Part shown: positions 45,962-57,483 of the stretch, in pieces | Layout: the number at the start of each line of letters is the position of its first letter | How positions within the stretch are numbered: position 1 is the stretch's first letter | Assembly: GCA_021847605.1 (NCBI GenBank) | Contig: JAJZQN010000009.1 | Coordinates: 59,712 to 123,711 of the forward strand | Length of the DNA: 64,000 bases | Source: Pseudomonadota bacterium | GTDB taxonomy: Bacteria > Pseudomonadota > Alphaproteobacteria > Sphingomonadales > Sphingomonadaceae | Direction: 5' to 3' | Made by a program: the position numbers and the translations under genes | Notes under the pieces: model-generated | The model's input: only the letters and a program-made list of their open reading frames with translations | Told to the model about the DNA's origin: nothing | Database searches by the model: none

Positions 45962-47362
45962 TCATTCGACGGGATAAGGCGCAGTTGTGCTTCGGTTCTC
46001 ATCGACCATTACGGCGCGACCGATTGGCGGGAAGGCCCGCTGTGGGCAGTTAGGGCGCTCGCAGACCTTGCACCCCGCGCCAATCGGAGTTGCCATATCC
46101 GGGTCTGCAAGATCGAGCCCGCGCGAATAGACCAGTCGCGAGGCATGGCGGATGTCGCATCCCAGCCCCACCGCGAAAGTCTTGCCCGGAACGCCGTAGC
46201 CCTCATTGCCGCTACCGACGGTACGGGCGACCCAAAGATAGGTTCGGCCGTCGGGCATTTGCGCGACTTGCGTCAGGACGCGCCCGGGTTGCGAGAAAGC
46301 CTCATAGACATTCCACAACGGACAGCTTCCGCCCACGCGCGAGAAGTGAAAGTCGGTTGCCGACTGGCGCTTGGAGATGTTCCCCGCCCTGTCGACGCGA
46401 ATGAAGAAGAACGGCACCCCTCGGGCCTCCGCACGCTGCAGCGTGGAGAGGCGATGGCTAATTGTCTCGAAGCCGACTCCGAAACGGCGGCCCAACTTCT
46501 CGATATCGTATGCATCCTGCTCGGCCGCTGCCAGGAAGTCGGAATAAGGCAGGATGAGAGCGCCGGCGAAGTAATTGGCTAGGCCGACCCGGGCGAGGCG
46601 CCTTGCCTCTTCCCCGACAAGGATGCGGTTGTCAGTCAGGCGATCGATTTCGGTGCCCAGTTCCAGGAATGCGAGTTGCGTCGCCATCTGGAAGGTCTGC
46701 TGGCCGGGCTTGAGATTGGCGGAGACGTGCAATGTTCGGGTGAGCGGATCATAGCGCCGCTGCGAATTATCGCTGTCGCCGCGCACGATCTCGACCCCGT
46801 GCTTTTCGCGCAGCCACGCGGAGACGCCCTCCTGTATCGTGCGCGGAGTGAGACCAGCATGGCGGTAAAGCCGTTCGGCTGCCTCATCCAGCGGTTCGAC
46901 ATGATTGTGGCGGGCGTAGAAGAAATCACGGACCTGCTCGAAAGGCATGCGCGCGACGCCACCGGCAATCCAATCGTCGCCCAGTTGTGCTGCCATCGCC
47001 TCGGACCGTTCGGTCGCTTCGCGGTAGCGGCGGTGCAGCGCAACGAGCGTACGCCCCACGGCGGGCATGTTCAATGCGAGTTCGCGGATTTCGGCGACCG
47101 AGATCTGTTCGCTGCCATCGGACAAGGCATCGCGCAGATCGGTGATCAGCCGAGCTTCCTCATCCTCCGAGAACAGCTGCACATCGACGCCGAACACGGC
47201 GTTGATCTTGAGCAGAACAGGCACGGTCAGAGGGCGCTGGTTCTGCTCCAGCTGGTTGAGATAACTGGACGAAATGCCCAGTGCCCCAGCGAGCTCGACC
47301 TGCTTGAGATTACGTTCCTCGCGCAGCCGCCGCAGCCGCACGCCCATGAATGCCTTGCGCAC
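45962..47362 (-). CDS. ScfR/RamB/PrpR-type regulator of short-chain fatty acid metabolism
   Basis: 466 residues from GTG 47362 (ATG 47347 is possible). An N-terminal XRE helix-turn-helix (residues 5-65: VRLRRLREERNLKQVELAGA, LGISSSYLNQLEQNQRPL) is joined to an IrrE/ImmA-like central part (MATQLAFLELGTEIDRL). The C-terminal DUF2083 region has a cysteine cluster (GAGCKVCERPNCPQRAF). Relatives such as mycobacterial RamB and PrpR control glyoxylate and methylcitrate genes and sense short-chain acyl-CoA. It is divergent from pyc and lies beside the prp genes, so it probably controls this cluster. Confidence 0.9.
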   Translation of the reverse strand: MRKAFMGVRLRRLREERNLKQVELAGALGISSSYLNQLEQNQRPLTVPVLLKINAVFGVDVQLFSEDEEARLITDLRDALSDGSEQISVAEIRELALNMPAVGRTLVALHRRYREATERSEAMAAQLGDDWIAGGVARMPFEQVRDFFYARHNHVEPLDEAAERLYRHAGLTPRTIQEGVSAWLREKHGVEIVRGDSDNSQRRYDPLTRTLHVSANLKPGQQTFQMATQLAFLELGTEIDRLTDNRILVGEEARRLARVGLANYFAGALILPYSDFLAAAEQDAYDIEKLGRRFGVGFETISHRLSTLQRAEARGVPFFFIRVDRAGNISKRQSATDFHFSRVGGSCPLWNVYEAFSQPGRVLTQVAQMPDGRTYLWVARTVGSGNEGYGVPGKTFAVGLGCDIRHASRLVYSRGLDLADPDMATPIGAGCKVCERPNCPQRAFPPIGRAVMVDENRSTTAPYPVE

Positions 47363-47374
47363 TTGACACCATTA

Positions 47375-47426
47375 TTCGCAATATTTGCAGATTTGCAGAA
47401 AATCATCCGCAAATCTTCGCAAATTC
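47375..47426. promoter_or_regulatory. Probable ScfR-type operator cluster between regulator and pyc
   Basis: The intergenic DNA carries two tandem tttgcaga words (47384-47391, 47392-47399) and, on the other strand, tttgcgga and tttgcgaa words (within cgcaaatcttcgcaaa). The same TTTGC[A/G][A/G]A word recurs upstream of acnD and the thioesterase gene. RamB and PrpR of actinobacteria bind TTTGCAAA-like sites. Placement suggests control of both pyc and the regulator itself. Confidence 0.65.
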
Positions 47427-47498
47427 AGTTGTTCCAGAACGCCACCATAATGCGGATGTTGCGAAACAGTCGAGACAAAATCGTAAGATGGGGAACAT

Positions 47499-50400
47499 AT
47501 GACGAAGCAGATCCAGCGGCTGATGGTGGCCAATCGCTCCGAGATCGCGATCCGCGTTTTCCGGGCGGCAGCCGAACTGGGAATTGCGACGGTTGCGATC
47601 TACGCCGAGGAAGATCGGCTTTCGCTGCATCGCTTCAAATCGGACGAAGCCTATCGCGTTGGTGCGGGCAAAGGACCGCTTCAGGCCTATCTCGACATCG
47701 ACGACATTGTCGCCACCGCAGTGAAAGCCGGGGTCGATGCAATCCATCCCGGCTATGGCTTCCTTTCGGAAAGTCCTGAGTTCGCAGAAGCCTGCGCTGC
47801 CGCCGGGATCGTGTTCATCGGCCCTGCGCCCGAGACGATGCGCCAGCTTGGCAACAAGGTCGCCGCACGCAATCTAGCGATCGCGGCAGGCGTGCCGGTG
47901 ATGCCTGCGACTGATCCGCTTCCGCATGACGCCGCCGAAGTACTCCGGCTCGCGCGCGAGGTTGGTTACCCGGTCATGCTCAAGGCCAGTTGGGGCGGCG
48001 GCGGGCGCGGCATGCGGCCGATCGAGAGCGAGGACAAGCTGCTAGAGGCCGTCGCGGCGGCACGGCGGGAGGCCGGGGCCGCATTCGGCAAGGACGAGGT
48101 CTATCTCGAAAAGCTGGTCCGGCGCGCGCGCCATGTCGAAGTGCAACTGCTGGGCGATGCGCACGGCAATCTCGTGCACCTCTTCGAACGCGACTGCACT
48201 ATCCAACGCCGGCACCAGAAGGTGGTGGAGCGCGCGCCCGCGCCGTACCTCGATGACGCCCAGCGCACACAACTTGCCGAGGCGGCGCTGAAGATCGGTC
48301 GGGCTACCGACTACAAGGGTGCCGGAACGGTCGAGTTCCTGATGGATGCCGATACCGGGAATTTCTACTTTATCGAGGTCAATCCGCGCATCCAGGTCGA
48401 GCACACCGTGACCGAAGTCGTCACCGGCCTCGACATCGTCAAGGCGCAGATCCGCATTGCCGAAGGCGGCCGCATCGGCGAAGTCGAAGAGACCGGCATC
48501 CCCGTACAGTCCGCCATCGCCCTCGATGGTCATGCAATGCAATGCCGCGTCACCACCGAGGATCCCGAGCGCGGCTTTGCGCCCGACTATGGCCGTATCA
48601 CCGCCTATCGCGGAGCGTCCGGGTTCGGCATCCGAGTCGATGGGGGTACTGCCTATTCGGGCGCAGTGGTCACGCCGTTCTATGATGCCATGCTGGAGAA
48701 GGTCACGGCCTGGGCCTCGCATCCGGACGAGACGATCGCCCGTATGGACCGGGCCTTGCGCGAGTACCGTATCCGCGGTGTCGCCACGAACCTGCCGTTT
48801 CTGGAAGCCGTGCTGGCCCATCCCGATTTCCGGGCCATGAACTACACAACCCGTTTCATCGACGAGACGCCCGCACTGTTCAACCTGCCAAGGCGACGTG
48901 ACCGTGCGACCAAGCTGCTGCGCAGCATAGGTGACGTCACGATCAACGGGCATCCGGACATGAAAGGACGCATCGCGGTCGATACGGCAAGGCGGACCGC
49001 CGAGGCCCCGCTATTCGCCAAGGCCTCGCCTCCCGGCAGCAAGCAGCGTTTCGATACGCTGGGCGCGGCGGGCTTCGCACGGTGGATGCGGGAACAGGAC
49101 CGGGTGCTGATCACCGACACCACCATGCGCGATGCACATCAGTCGCTTCTGGCCACGCGGATGCGCAGCTTCGACATCGTACCCGCTGCCAGGTCCTACG
49201 CAACCGGCCTGCCTGACCTCCTGAGCCTCGAATGCTGGGGCGGCGCGACGTTCGACGTCGCCATGCGCTTCCTTGGCGAAGACCCGTGGGAGCGGCTCGA
49301 CGCGATCCGGCAGGCGGCGCCCAATCTGCTTTTGCAGATGCTGCTGCGCGGCGCGAACGGGGTCGGCTACACCAATTATCCCGACAACGTGGTGCGCTTC
49401 TTCATCCGGCAGGCGGCAGATGCGGGGGTCGACCTGTTCCGCGTATTCGATTGCCTTAACTGGGTGGAGAACATGCGCGTCGCTATCGACGCCGTATGCG
49501 AGGCGGGCAAGATCGCCGAAGGGGCGATCTGCTACACCGGCGACGTCCTCGATCCGAACCGCGCCAAGTATTCGCTCGGCTATTATGCCGACCTCGCGCG
49601 GCAACTAGAAGCAGCCGGGTGTCAGGTTCTCGCGATCAAGGACATGGCGGGCCTGCTGCGCCCCGCTGCCACCCGTGCGCTGGTCGCGGCGCTGCGCGAC
49701 GTGACCGACCTGCCTATCCATCTGCATACGCATGACACGTCAGGACTTGCCGGGGCGACGCTGATCGCCGCGATCGAGGCGGGGGTCGATGCAGTCGATG
49801 TCGCCACCGATGCGATGTCGGGAACGACCTCACAGCCGTGCCTGGGATCGGTCGTGGAAGCGCTGCGCCACACGCCGCATGATACCGGGCTCGATGCCGA
49901 CGCGATCCGCAAGATCAGCTTCTACTGGGAAGGCGTGCGTGCGCTTTATGCTCCATTCGAACGCGACCTGCGTTCCGGGGCCTCCGAGGTCTATCTCCAC
50001 GAAATGCCCGGCGGGCAGTTCACCAATCTCAAGGAGCAAGCCCGCGCTCTTGGCCTCGACAGTCGGTGGCACGATGTCGCCCGGGCCTATCGCCAAGCAA
50101 ACGACATGTTCGGCGATATCGTCAAGGTGACGCCGTCTTCCAAGGTCGTGGGCGACATGGCACTGATGATGGTGGCCCAAGGCCTGACCCCTGAGGATGT
50201 GCTGAATGCCGAGCGGGACGTCGCCTTCCCGGCTTCCGTCGTCGAGATGCTAAAAGGCGATCTCGGGCAACCTCTTGGCGGGTGGCCGCAGGCTGTGCAG
50301 GCCAAAGCGCTGAAGGGCGAAACACCGATCACCGTGCGGCCTGCCTCGTTGTTGCCCGAGGCTGATCTCGATGCCGCCCGCGCCGAAGTGGCGGGGCTAC

Positions 50401-50942
50401 TGGGGCGTTCAATCGACGAACGCGAACTTGCCTCCTGGCTTATGTATCCCAAGGTCTTCGCCGATTTCGCGCTGGATGCCGCCGATGCAGGGCCCGTATC
50501 GGCCCTGCCAACACCGGTATACTTCGGCGGGATGAAGCCTGGAGAGGAAGTCCTCGTCGAGATCGAGCCGGGAAAGACTCTGATCATCCGGCTCCAGACG
50601 ATCGGCAAGCCGGAACCCGATGGTCATGTGAAGCTATTCTTCGAACTGAACGGCCAGCCTCGCGTAGTGCGCGTGGCCGACCGCAGTCGTGTCGTCGCCG
50701 ACATGCGCCGCAAGGCGGAAAGCGGGAACCCTGCCCATGTTGCCGCGCCGATGGCGGGGGCCGTATCCTCGATTGCCGTACGCAAGGGCCAGAAGGTTGC
50801 CGCCGGAGAAGCCCTTCTCACGCTGGAAGCGATGAAGATGGAGACGACACTCAACGCGCCCCATTCAGGGATTGTATCCGATATCTGCGTAGAAGCGCGC
50901 GGCAGCGTCGAGGCGAAGGATCTGCTGGTGGTGCTGGAGTAG
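47499..50942 (+). CDS. pyc: Pyruvate carboxylase
   Basis: 1147 residues, one-chain biotin enzyme that converts pyruvate, bicarbonate and ATP to oxaloacetate. Biotin carboxylase domain: residues 1-450 (RLMVANRSEIAIRVFRAAAE, the ATP-grasp GGGGRGM region, FIEVNPRIQVEHTVTE). Carboxyltransferase: about 530-810 (DTTMRDAHQSLLATRMRSFD, ECWGGATFDVAMRFL, HTHDTSGL). C-terminal biotin lysine in LTLEAMKMETTL. Next to the prp genes it would regenerate oxaloacetate, the acceptor for propionyl-CoA. GGGGAA precedes ATG 47499. Confidence 0.96.
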   Translation: MTKQIQRLMVANRSEIAIRVFRAAAELGIATVAIYAEEDRLSLHRFKSDEAYRVGAGKGPLQAYLDIDDIVATAVKAGVDAIHPGYGFLSESPEFAEACAAAGIVFIGPAPETMRQLGNKVAARNLAIAAGVPVMPATDPLPHDAAEVLRLAREVGYPVMLKASWGGGGRGMRPIESEDKLLEAVAAARREAGAAFGKDEVYLEKLVRRARHVEVQLLGDAHGNLVHLFERDCTIQRRHQKVVERAPAPYLDDAQRTQLAEAALKIGRATDYKGAGTVEFLMDADTGNFYFIEVNPRIQVEHTVTEVVTGLDIVKAQIRIAEGGRIGEVEETGIPVQSAIALDGHAMQCRVTTEDPERGFAPDYGRITAYRGASGFGIRVDGGTAYSGAVVTPFYDAMLEKVTAWASHPDETIARMDRALREYRIRGVATNLPFLEAVLAHPDFRAMNYTTRFIDETPALFNLPRRRDRATKLLRSIGDVTINGHPDMKGRIAVDTARRTAEAPLFAKASPPGSKQRFDTLGAAGFARWMREQDRVLITDTTMRDAHQSLLATRMRSFDIVPAARSYATGLPDLLSLECWGGATFDVAMRFLGEDPWERLDAIRQAAPNLLLQMLLRGANGVGYTNYPDNVVRFFIRQAADAGVDLFRVFDCLNWVENMRVAIDAVCEAGKIAEGAICYTGDVLDPNRAKYSLGYYADLARQLEAAGCQVLAIKDMAGLLRPAATRALVAALRDVTDLPIHLHTHDTSGLAGATLIAAIEAGVDAVDVATDAMSGTTSQPCLGSVVEALRHTPHDTGLDADAIRKISFYWEGVRALYAPFERDLRSGASEVYLHEMPGGQFTNLKEQARALGLDSRWHDVARAYRQANDMFGDIVKVTPSSKVVGDMALMMVAQGLTPEDVLNAERDVAFPASVVEMLKGDLGQPLGGWPQAVQAKALKGETPITVRPASLLPEADLDAARAEVAGLLGRSIDERELASWLMYPKVFADFALDAADAGPVSALPTPVYFGGMKPGEEVLVEIEPGKTLIIRLQTIGKPEPDGHVKLFFELNGQPRVVRVADRSRVVADMRRKAESGNPAHVAAPMAGAVSSIAVRKGQKVAAGEALLTLEAMKMETTLNAPHSGIVSDICVEARGSVEAKDLLVVLE

Positions 50943-50954
50943 CCGGAATGCGGA

Positions 50955-50992
50955 AAGGCCCGCCGTCTCCTCCAAAGGAGACGGCGGGCCTT
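50955..50992. terminator. Bidirectional terminator between pyc and acnA
   Basis: A perfect 17-bp stem (arms 50955-50971 and 50976-50992, starting aaggcccgccgtctcct) with a ccaa loop. It sits 12 bases after the pyc stop and 26 bases before the convergent acnA stop. The arms begin with AA and end with TT, so it can act from both sides. Confidence 0.88.
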
Positions 50993-51018
50993 CTATTTGC
51001 CTGCAATGCGTCGGAAGA

Positions 51019-53697
<2,679 letters not shown>

Positions 53698-53805
53698 GGC
53701 GATGGTCCTGTGATCTTGTCATTTGCAGGCGCGTCGAGAGACGGCCTTCCGACCTACCGGGATAGAAAGACCGTCCTTGCGCAACGATCTGTAGAGCTGA
53801 AGGAG

Positions 53806-54726
53806 TTAGCCCTGTGGGATCGCCTCGGGCACGATTGTCTTGACGATCGATGCGTCGAGCTCTTCGTAGTTGTGGAGGCCGATGGTGTCGTAGAGTTCGG
53901 CGCGGGTCTGCATGGCATCGACCATCGCGTGGGTGCCGCCATCCTTAGCGATCGCGGCGTAGAGTTTCGCCTGCGCCTTGTTGGCGACGCGCAGCGAGGA
54001 GACCGGCCAGATCACCATCTTGTAGCCCATCGCCTCGAACTCGTCGGCGGTGTAAAATGGAGTCTTGCCGAACTCGGTCATGTTGGCGAGCAGCGGCACG
54101 CCAGGCATTTGCGCGGCGAACTTCTCGAACATCTCGCGGGTATTGAGCGCTTCGGGGAAGATCGCGTCGGCGCCGGCCTCGACGTAGAGCTTGGCGCGTT
54201 CCACCGCCGCATCGAAGCCCTCGACCCCGGCGGCATCGGTGCGCGCGACGATGACGATGTCGCGGCTTGCCTTCTTTGCGGCGGCGACCTTGGCGGCCAT
54301 GTCAACAGGTGAGACTAGCGCCTTGCCGTTCAGGTGTCCGCACTTCTTGGGCAAGATCTGGTCTTCCAGATGCACCGCGCCCGCGCCCGCGTCTTCAAAG
54401 GTGCGGACCATGTGCATGACGTTGAGCGCTTCTCCATAGCCGGTGTCGCCGTCCACCAGCAGCGGCAGGCCCGAGGAGCGCACGATCTGGCGGATGAAGA
54501 ACGCCACTTCATCCACGGTGATGATGCCAAGATCGGGCAGGCCCATCGAGGCGGTCATCGCCGCGCCCGAAAGGTACAGCCCGTCGAACCCGGCATTGCG
54601 CGCCTGGATCGCGGCCTGGCCGTTGTGCGCGCCGGGCAGGCGATAGATGCCGGGCCGGGCGAGTGCGGCGCGGAAGCGCTTGCCGGCGGATTCGGTGGGC
54701 AGGTCGTCAGCGAGAAGGTAGGGCAT
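53806..54726 (-). CDS. prpB: 2-methylisocitrate lyase
   Basis: 306 residues, isocitrate lyase superfamily. It splits 2-methylisocitrate to pyruvate and succinate. The active-site motif is in LPKKCGHLNGKALV. PLLVDGDTGYGEALNVMHMV and HLEDQILP give the Mg-binding part, and ARTDA, FPEAL and LANMTEFGKTP also fit PrpB. ATG 54726 (MPYLLADDLP) is used; the long upstream extension of the frame is antisense to prpC. acnA follows 108 bases downstream. Confidence 0.95.
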   Translation of the reverse strand: MPYLLADDLPTESAGKRFRAALARPGIYRLPGAHNGQAAIQARNAGFDGLYLSGAAMTASMGLPDLGIITVDEVAFFIRQIVRSSGLPLLVDGDTGYGEALNVMHMVRTFEDAGAGAVHLEDQILPKKCGHLNGKALVSPVDMAAKVAAAKKASRDIVIVARTDAAGVEGFDAAVERAKLYVEAGADAIFPEALNTREMFEKFAAQMPGVPLLANMTEFGKTPFYTADEFEAMGYKMVIWPVSSLRVANKAQAKLYAAIAKDGGTHAMVDAMQTRAELYDTIGLHNYEELDASIVKTIVPEAIPQG

Positions 54727-54747
54727 GGGGTCTCCGTATAAAATGGC

Positions 54748-54776
54748 CGTCATCCCGGACCTGATCCGGGATGACG
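54748..54776. repeat. Palindrome between prpC and prpB
   Basis: A 29-base near-perfect palindrome of the form cgtcatcccggac-ctg-atccgggatgacg lies just upstream of prpB and six bases after the prpC stop. Similar palindromes are common interspersed repeats in alphaproteobacteria. It may reduce read-through or stabilise the upstream mRNA. Confidence 0.7.
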
Positions 54777-54782
54777 AGGAAC

Positions 54783-55943
54783 TTAGGCCGCGCAGGTTTC
54801 GCTGCGCTGGGCGAGCGGCACGAAAGTCAGGTTCTCGGGGCCGGTGTAGTTGGCCGATGGGCGGATGATCTTGTTGTCTACGCGCTGCTCGATCACATGC
54901 GCGGCCCAGCCCGACGTGCGGGCGATCACGAAGAGCGGGGTGAACATCGCGGTCGGCACGCCCATCAGGTTGTAGGACACCGCCGAGAACCAGTCGAGAT
55001 TGGGGAACATCGACTTGGCATCCCACATCACGCTTTCGATCCGCTCGGCAACCGAGAACTGGCGCTGGGCACCTGCTTCGTCGGCAAGGCTCTTGGCGAC
55101 GCGCTTGATAACGACGTTGCGCGGGTCGGAGATCGTATAGACCGGGTGGCCAAAACCGATCACCACTTCCTTGGCCTCGACCCGGCGGCGGATGTCTGCC
55201 TCGGCCTCGTCCGCCGTCGCGTAGCGCTTCTGGATTTCATAGGCGACTTCGTTGGCGCCGCCGTGCTTGGGTCCGCGCAGTGCGCCGATGGCACCGGCGA
55301 TGCACGAATACATGTCCGACCCGGTGCCCGCGATGACGCGCGCAGTGAAGGTGGAGGCGTTGAATTCATGCTCGGCATAGAGGATCAGCGAAGTATGCAT
55401 GGCACGCACCCAGCTTTCCGGCGCCGGCTTGCCGTGCAGCAGGTGGAGGAAGTGGCCGCCGATGCTGTCATCATCGGTCTCGACCTCGATGCGGCGGCCG
55501 TGGTGCGCGAAGTGATACCAGTAGAGCAGGATCGAGCCGAGCGAGGCCATCAGGCGGTCGGCTATATCGCGCGCGTCGGGCAAATTATGATGGTGCGGTT
55601 CGGGCAGCACGCAGCCTAGCGCCGAGACGCCCGAACGCATCACGTCCATTGGATGTGCAGCGGCGGGGATAGCTTCCAACGCCGCCTTCACGGAATGCGG
55701 CAAACCCCGCAGGCCCTTGAGCTTGGCCTTGTAGGCGACCAGTTGGGGCGCGGTCGGCAATTCGCCGTGGACCAGCAGGTGGGCGATTTCCTCGAACTCT
55801 GCGCTCTCGGCAAATTCGAGAATGTCGTAGCCACGATAGTGCAGATCGTTGCCGGTCTTGCCGACGGTGCACAGCGCAGTGTTGCCCGCAGTGACACCCG
55901 AGAGGGCGACGGACTTCTTGGGTTTGAAGGTGACTTCGGCCAT
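54783..55943 (-). CDS. prpC: 2-methylcitrate synthase
   Basis: 386 residues. It condenses propionyl-CoA with oxaloacetate. Citrate synthase-fold motifs: [38 protein letters not shown] (substrate His), and the signature [27 protein letters not shown] five bases before ATG 55943 ([10 protein letters not shown]) decides the start; the ATG at 55988 overlaps the preceding stop but has a weak ribosome site. Length is the normal PrpC size, shorter than TCA citrate synthases. Confidence 0.94.
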   Translation of the reverse strand: MAEVTFKPKKSVALSGVTAGNTALCTVGKTGNDLHYRGYDILEFAESAEFEEIAHLLVHGELPTAPQLVAYKAKLKGLRGLPHSVKAALEAIPAAAHPMDVMRSGVSALGCVLPEPHHHNLPDARDIADRLMASLGSILLYWYHFAHHGRRIEVETDDDSIGGHFLHLLHGKPAPESWVRAMHTSLILYAEHEFNASTFTARVIAGTGSDMYSCIAGAIGALRGPKHGGANEVAYEIQKRYATADEAEADIRRRVEAKEVVIGFGHPVYTISDPRNVVIKRVAKSLADEAGAQRQFSVAERIESVMWDAKSMFPNLDWFSAVSYNLMGVPTAMFTPLFVIARTSGWAAHVIEQRVDNKIIRPSANYTGPENLTFVPLAQRSETCAA

Positions 55944-55984
55944 GGGTTCCTCTCCGGTAGGCGCTGGCGGGCGGGTATCGACGT

Positions 55985-56290
55985 TCATGCGGCGTATTCC
56001 CGTTTGTGTGTGAGCGTGGTGAAAGTGAAGCGGCCGCTGGCGGCCATGGTACGGCCACCGCCGTCCTGCGGCGCGGTGGCGAAGACGGAGACGACGATCG
56101 CCTGACGGTCGGCGCTGACCGACCAGGTTTCGAGATCGACGTCGGGAGTGGAAAAGCCCTCGTTGAGCTGAACCTGCTCGCACTTGGCGAAGCGGATCGT
56201 GCCGGGCAGGTGGGCGGAAGCGCGATCGGCGGCGGCACTGACCATCGCGCCCAGCAGATCGAAGCCCTTTTCTGGGCGGTTGGAGATCAT
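55985..56290 (-). CDS. Small hypothetical protein of the methylcitrate operon
   Basis: 101 residues, unrecognised. The sequence ([30 protein letters not shown] middle, [20 protein letters not shown], then SGRFTFTTL) suggests an alpha/beta fold, perhaps a hotdog half related to acyl-CoA thioesterases, but this is only an impression. Its start overlaps the prpF stop and its stop overlaps the alternative prpC start, so it is embedded in the operon and likely translated. Confidence 0.62.
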   Translation of the reverse strand: MISNRPEKGFDLLGAMVSAAADRASAHLPGTIRFAKCEQVQLNEGFSTPDVDLETWSVSADRQAIVVSVFATAPQDGGGRTMAASGRFTFTTLTHKREYAA

Positions 56291-57483
56291 TTTGCGTCTC
56301 CTTCGAGTGTCTCGGCGGGCACGCGGACGCGGCCTTCCATGAGGATGCGCGCGCTGCGGCTCATGATCGCCTTGGTCACAGTCCACTGGCCGTCCACCTG
56401 CTGGGCCTCGGCGCCGACGCGCAGGGTGCCCGAGGGGTGGCCGAACGTGACCGAGCGGCGCTCTCCGCCGCCTGCGGCAAGGTTCACCAGCGTGCCGGGC
56501 ACGGCGGCCGCTGCGGCGATGGCCACGGACGCGGTGCCCATCATCGCATGGTGCAGCTTGCCCATCGACAGTGCGCGAACGAGCACGTTGATCTCGCCTG
56601 CGAGGACCTCCTTGCCGCTGGAGGTGCGATGATCCACCGGAGAAGCTACGAAGGCGATTTTGGGCGTGTGCTGGCGCCTTGCCGCTTCCTCGGGGGTCTT
56701 GATGAGGCCCATCTGCAGCGCACCGATCGTGCGCAACGCTTCGAACCGCGCCAGCGCAGCGGCATCGCCGTTGATCGCATCGCGCAGTTCGGTGCCGGTG
56801 TAGCCAATGGCCTCCGCCTCCACGAAGATCGTCGCGATGCCGGCGTTGATAAGCGTAGCGCGCAGCTTCCCGCCAGCGACCAGTTCCTCCGGCACGGCGA
56901 GTTCGTCCACCACATTGCCGGTGGGGAACATCGCGGCACCATCCTCGCCTTCGTCTGCAGGATCGACGAACTCCAGCACGATCTCCGCGGCGGGAAAGGC
57001 CACGCCGTCCAGTTCGAAGTCGCCGGTTTCCAGCACCGCGCCGCCGGTGACGGGGACATGGGCTACGATGGTCTTGCCGATGTTGGCCTGCCAGATGCGC
57101 ACGGTGCGCACACCATCAGGTCCGGCTTCGACATAACCCGCGTGGATCGCGAAAGCCCCGGCAGCAGTCGAGAGATTGCCGCAGTTGCCCGACCAGTCCA
57201 CGAAATCAGTGTCGATGGAGACTTGCCCGTAGAGGTAATCCACATCGTGCCCGTCCCGCGTGCTGGGCGAAAGGATCACGCACTTGCTGGTACTGGACGT
57301 CGCGCCGCCCATGCCGTCGATCTGCGCGCCGTAAGGGTCCGGGCTGCCGATCACGCGCTGGAACAGGCGGTCGCGGGCCGGGCCGGGGACGCGCGCGGCT
57401 TCGGGTAAGTCTTCCAGACGAAAGAACACGCCCTTGCTGGTGCCGCCGCGCATATAGGTGGCGGGGATCTGGATCTGGGCCAT
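56287..57483 (-). CDS. prpF: 2-methylaconitate cis-trans isomerase PrpF
   Basis: 398 residues. PrpF isomerises the product of AcnD so that aconitase can act on it. It has the diaminopimelate-epimerase-like fold: [20 protein letters not shown], the lysine in [12 protein letters not shown], the cysteine in [16 protein letters not shown], and [16 protein letters not shown] late in the second domain. ATG 57483 overlaps the acnD stop as TGATG; GTG 57486 is also in frame. The acnD-prpF pair marks the PrpD-independent methylcitrate route. Confidence 0.95.
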   Translation of the reverse strand: MAQIQIPATYMRGGTSKGVFFRLEDLPEAARVPGPARDRLFQRVIGSPDPYGAQIDGMGGATSSTSKCVILSPSTRDGHDVDYLYGQVSIDTDFVDWSGNCGNLSTAAGAFAIHAGYVEAGPDGVRTVRIWQANIGKTIVAHVPVTGGAVLETGDFELDGVAFPAAEIVLEFVDPADEGEDGAAMFPTGNVVDELAVPEELVAGGKLRATLINAGIATIFVEAEAIGYTGTELRDAINGDAAALARFEALRTIGALQMGLIKTPEEAARRQHTPKIAFVASPVDHRTSSGKEVLAGEINVLVRALSMGKLHHAMMGTASVAIAAAAAVPGTLVNLAAGGGERRSVTFGHPSGTLRVGAEAQQVDGQWTVTKAIMSRSARILMEGRVRVPAETLEGDAK

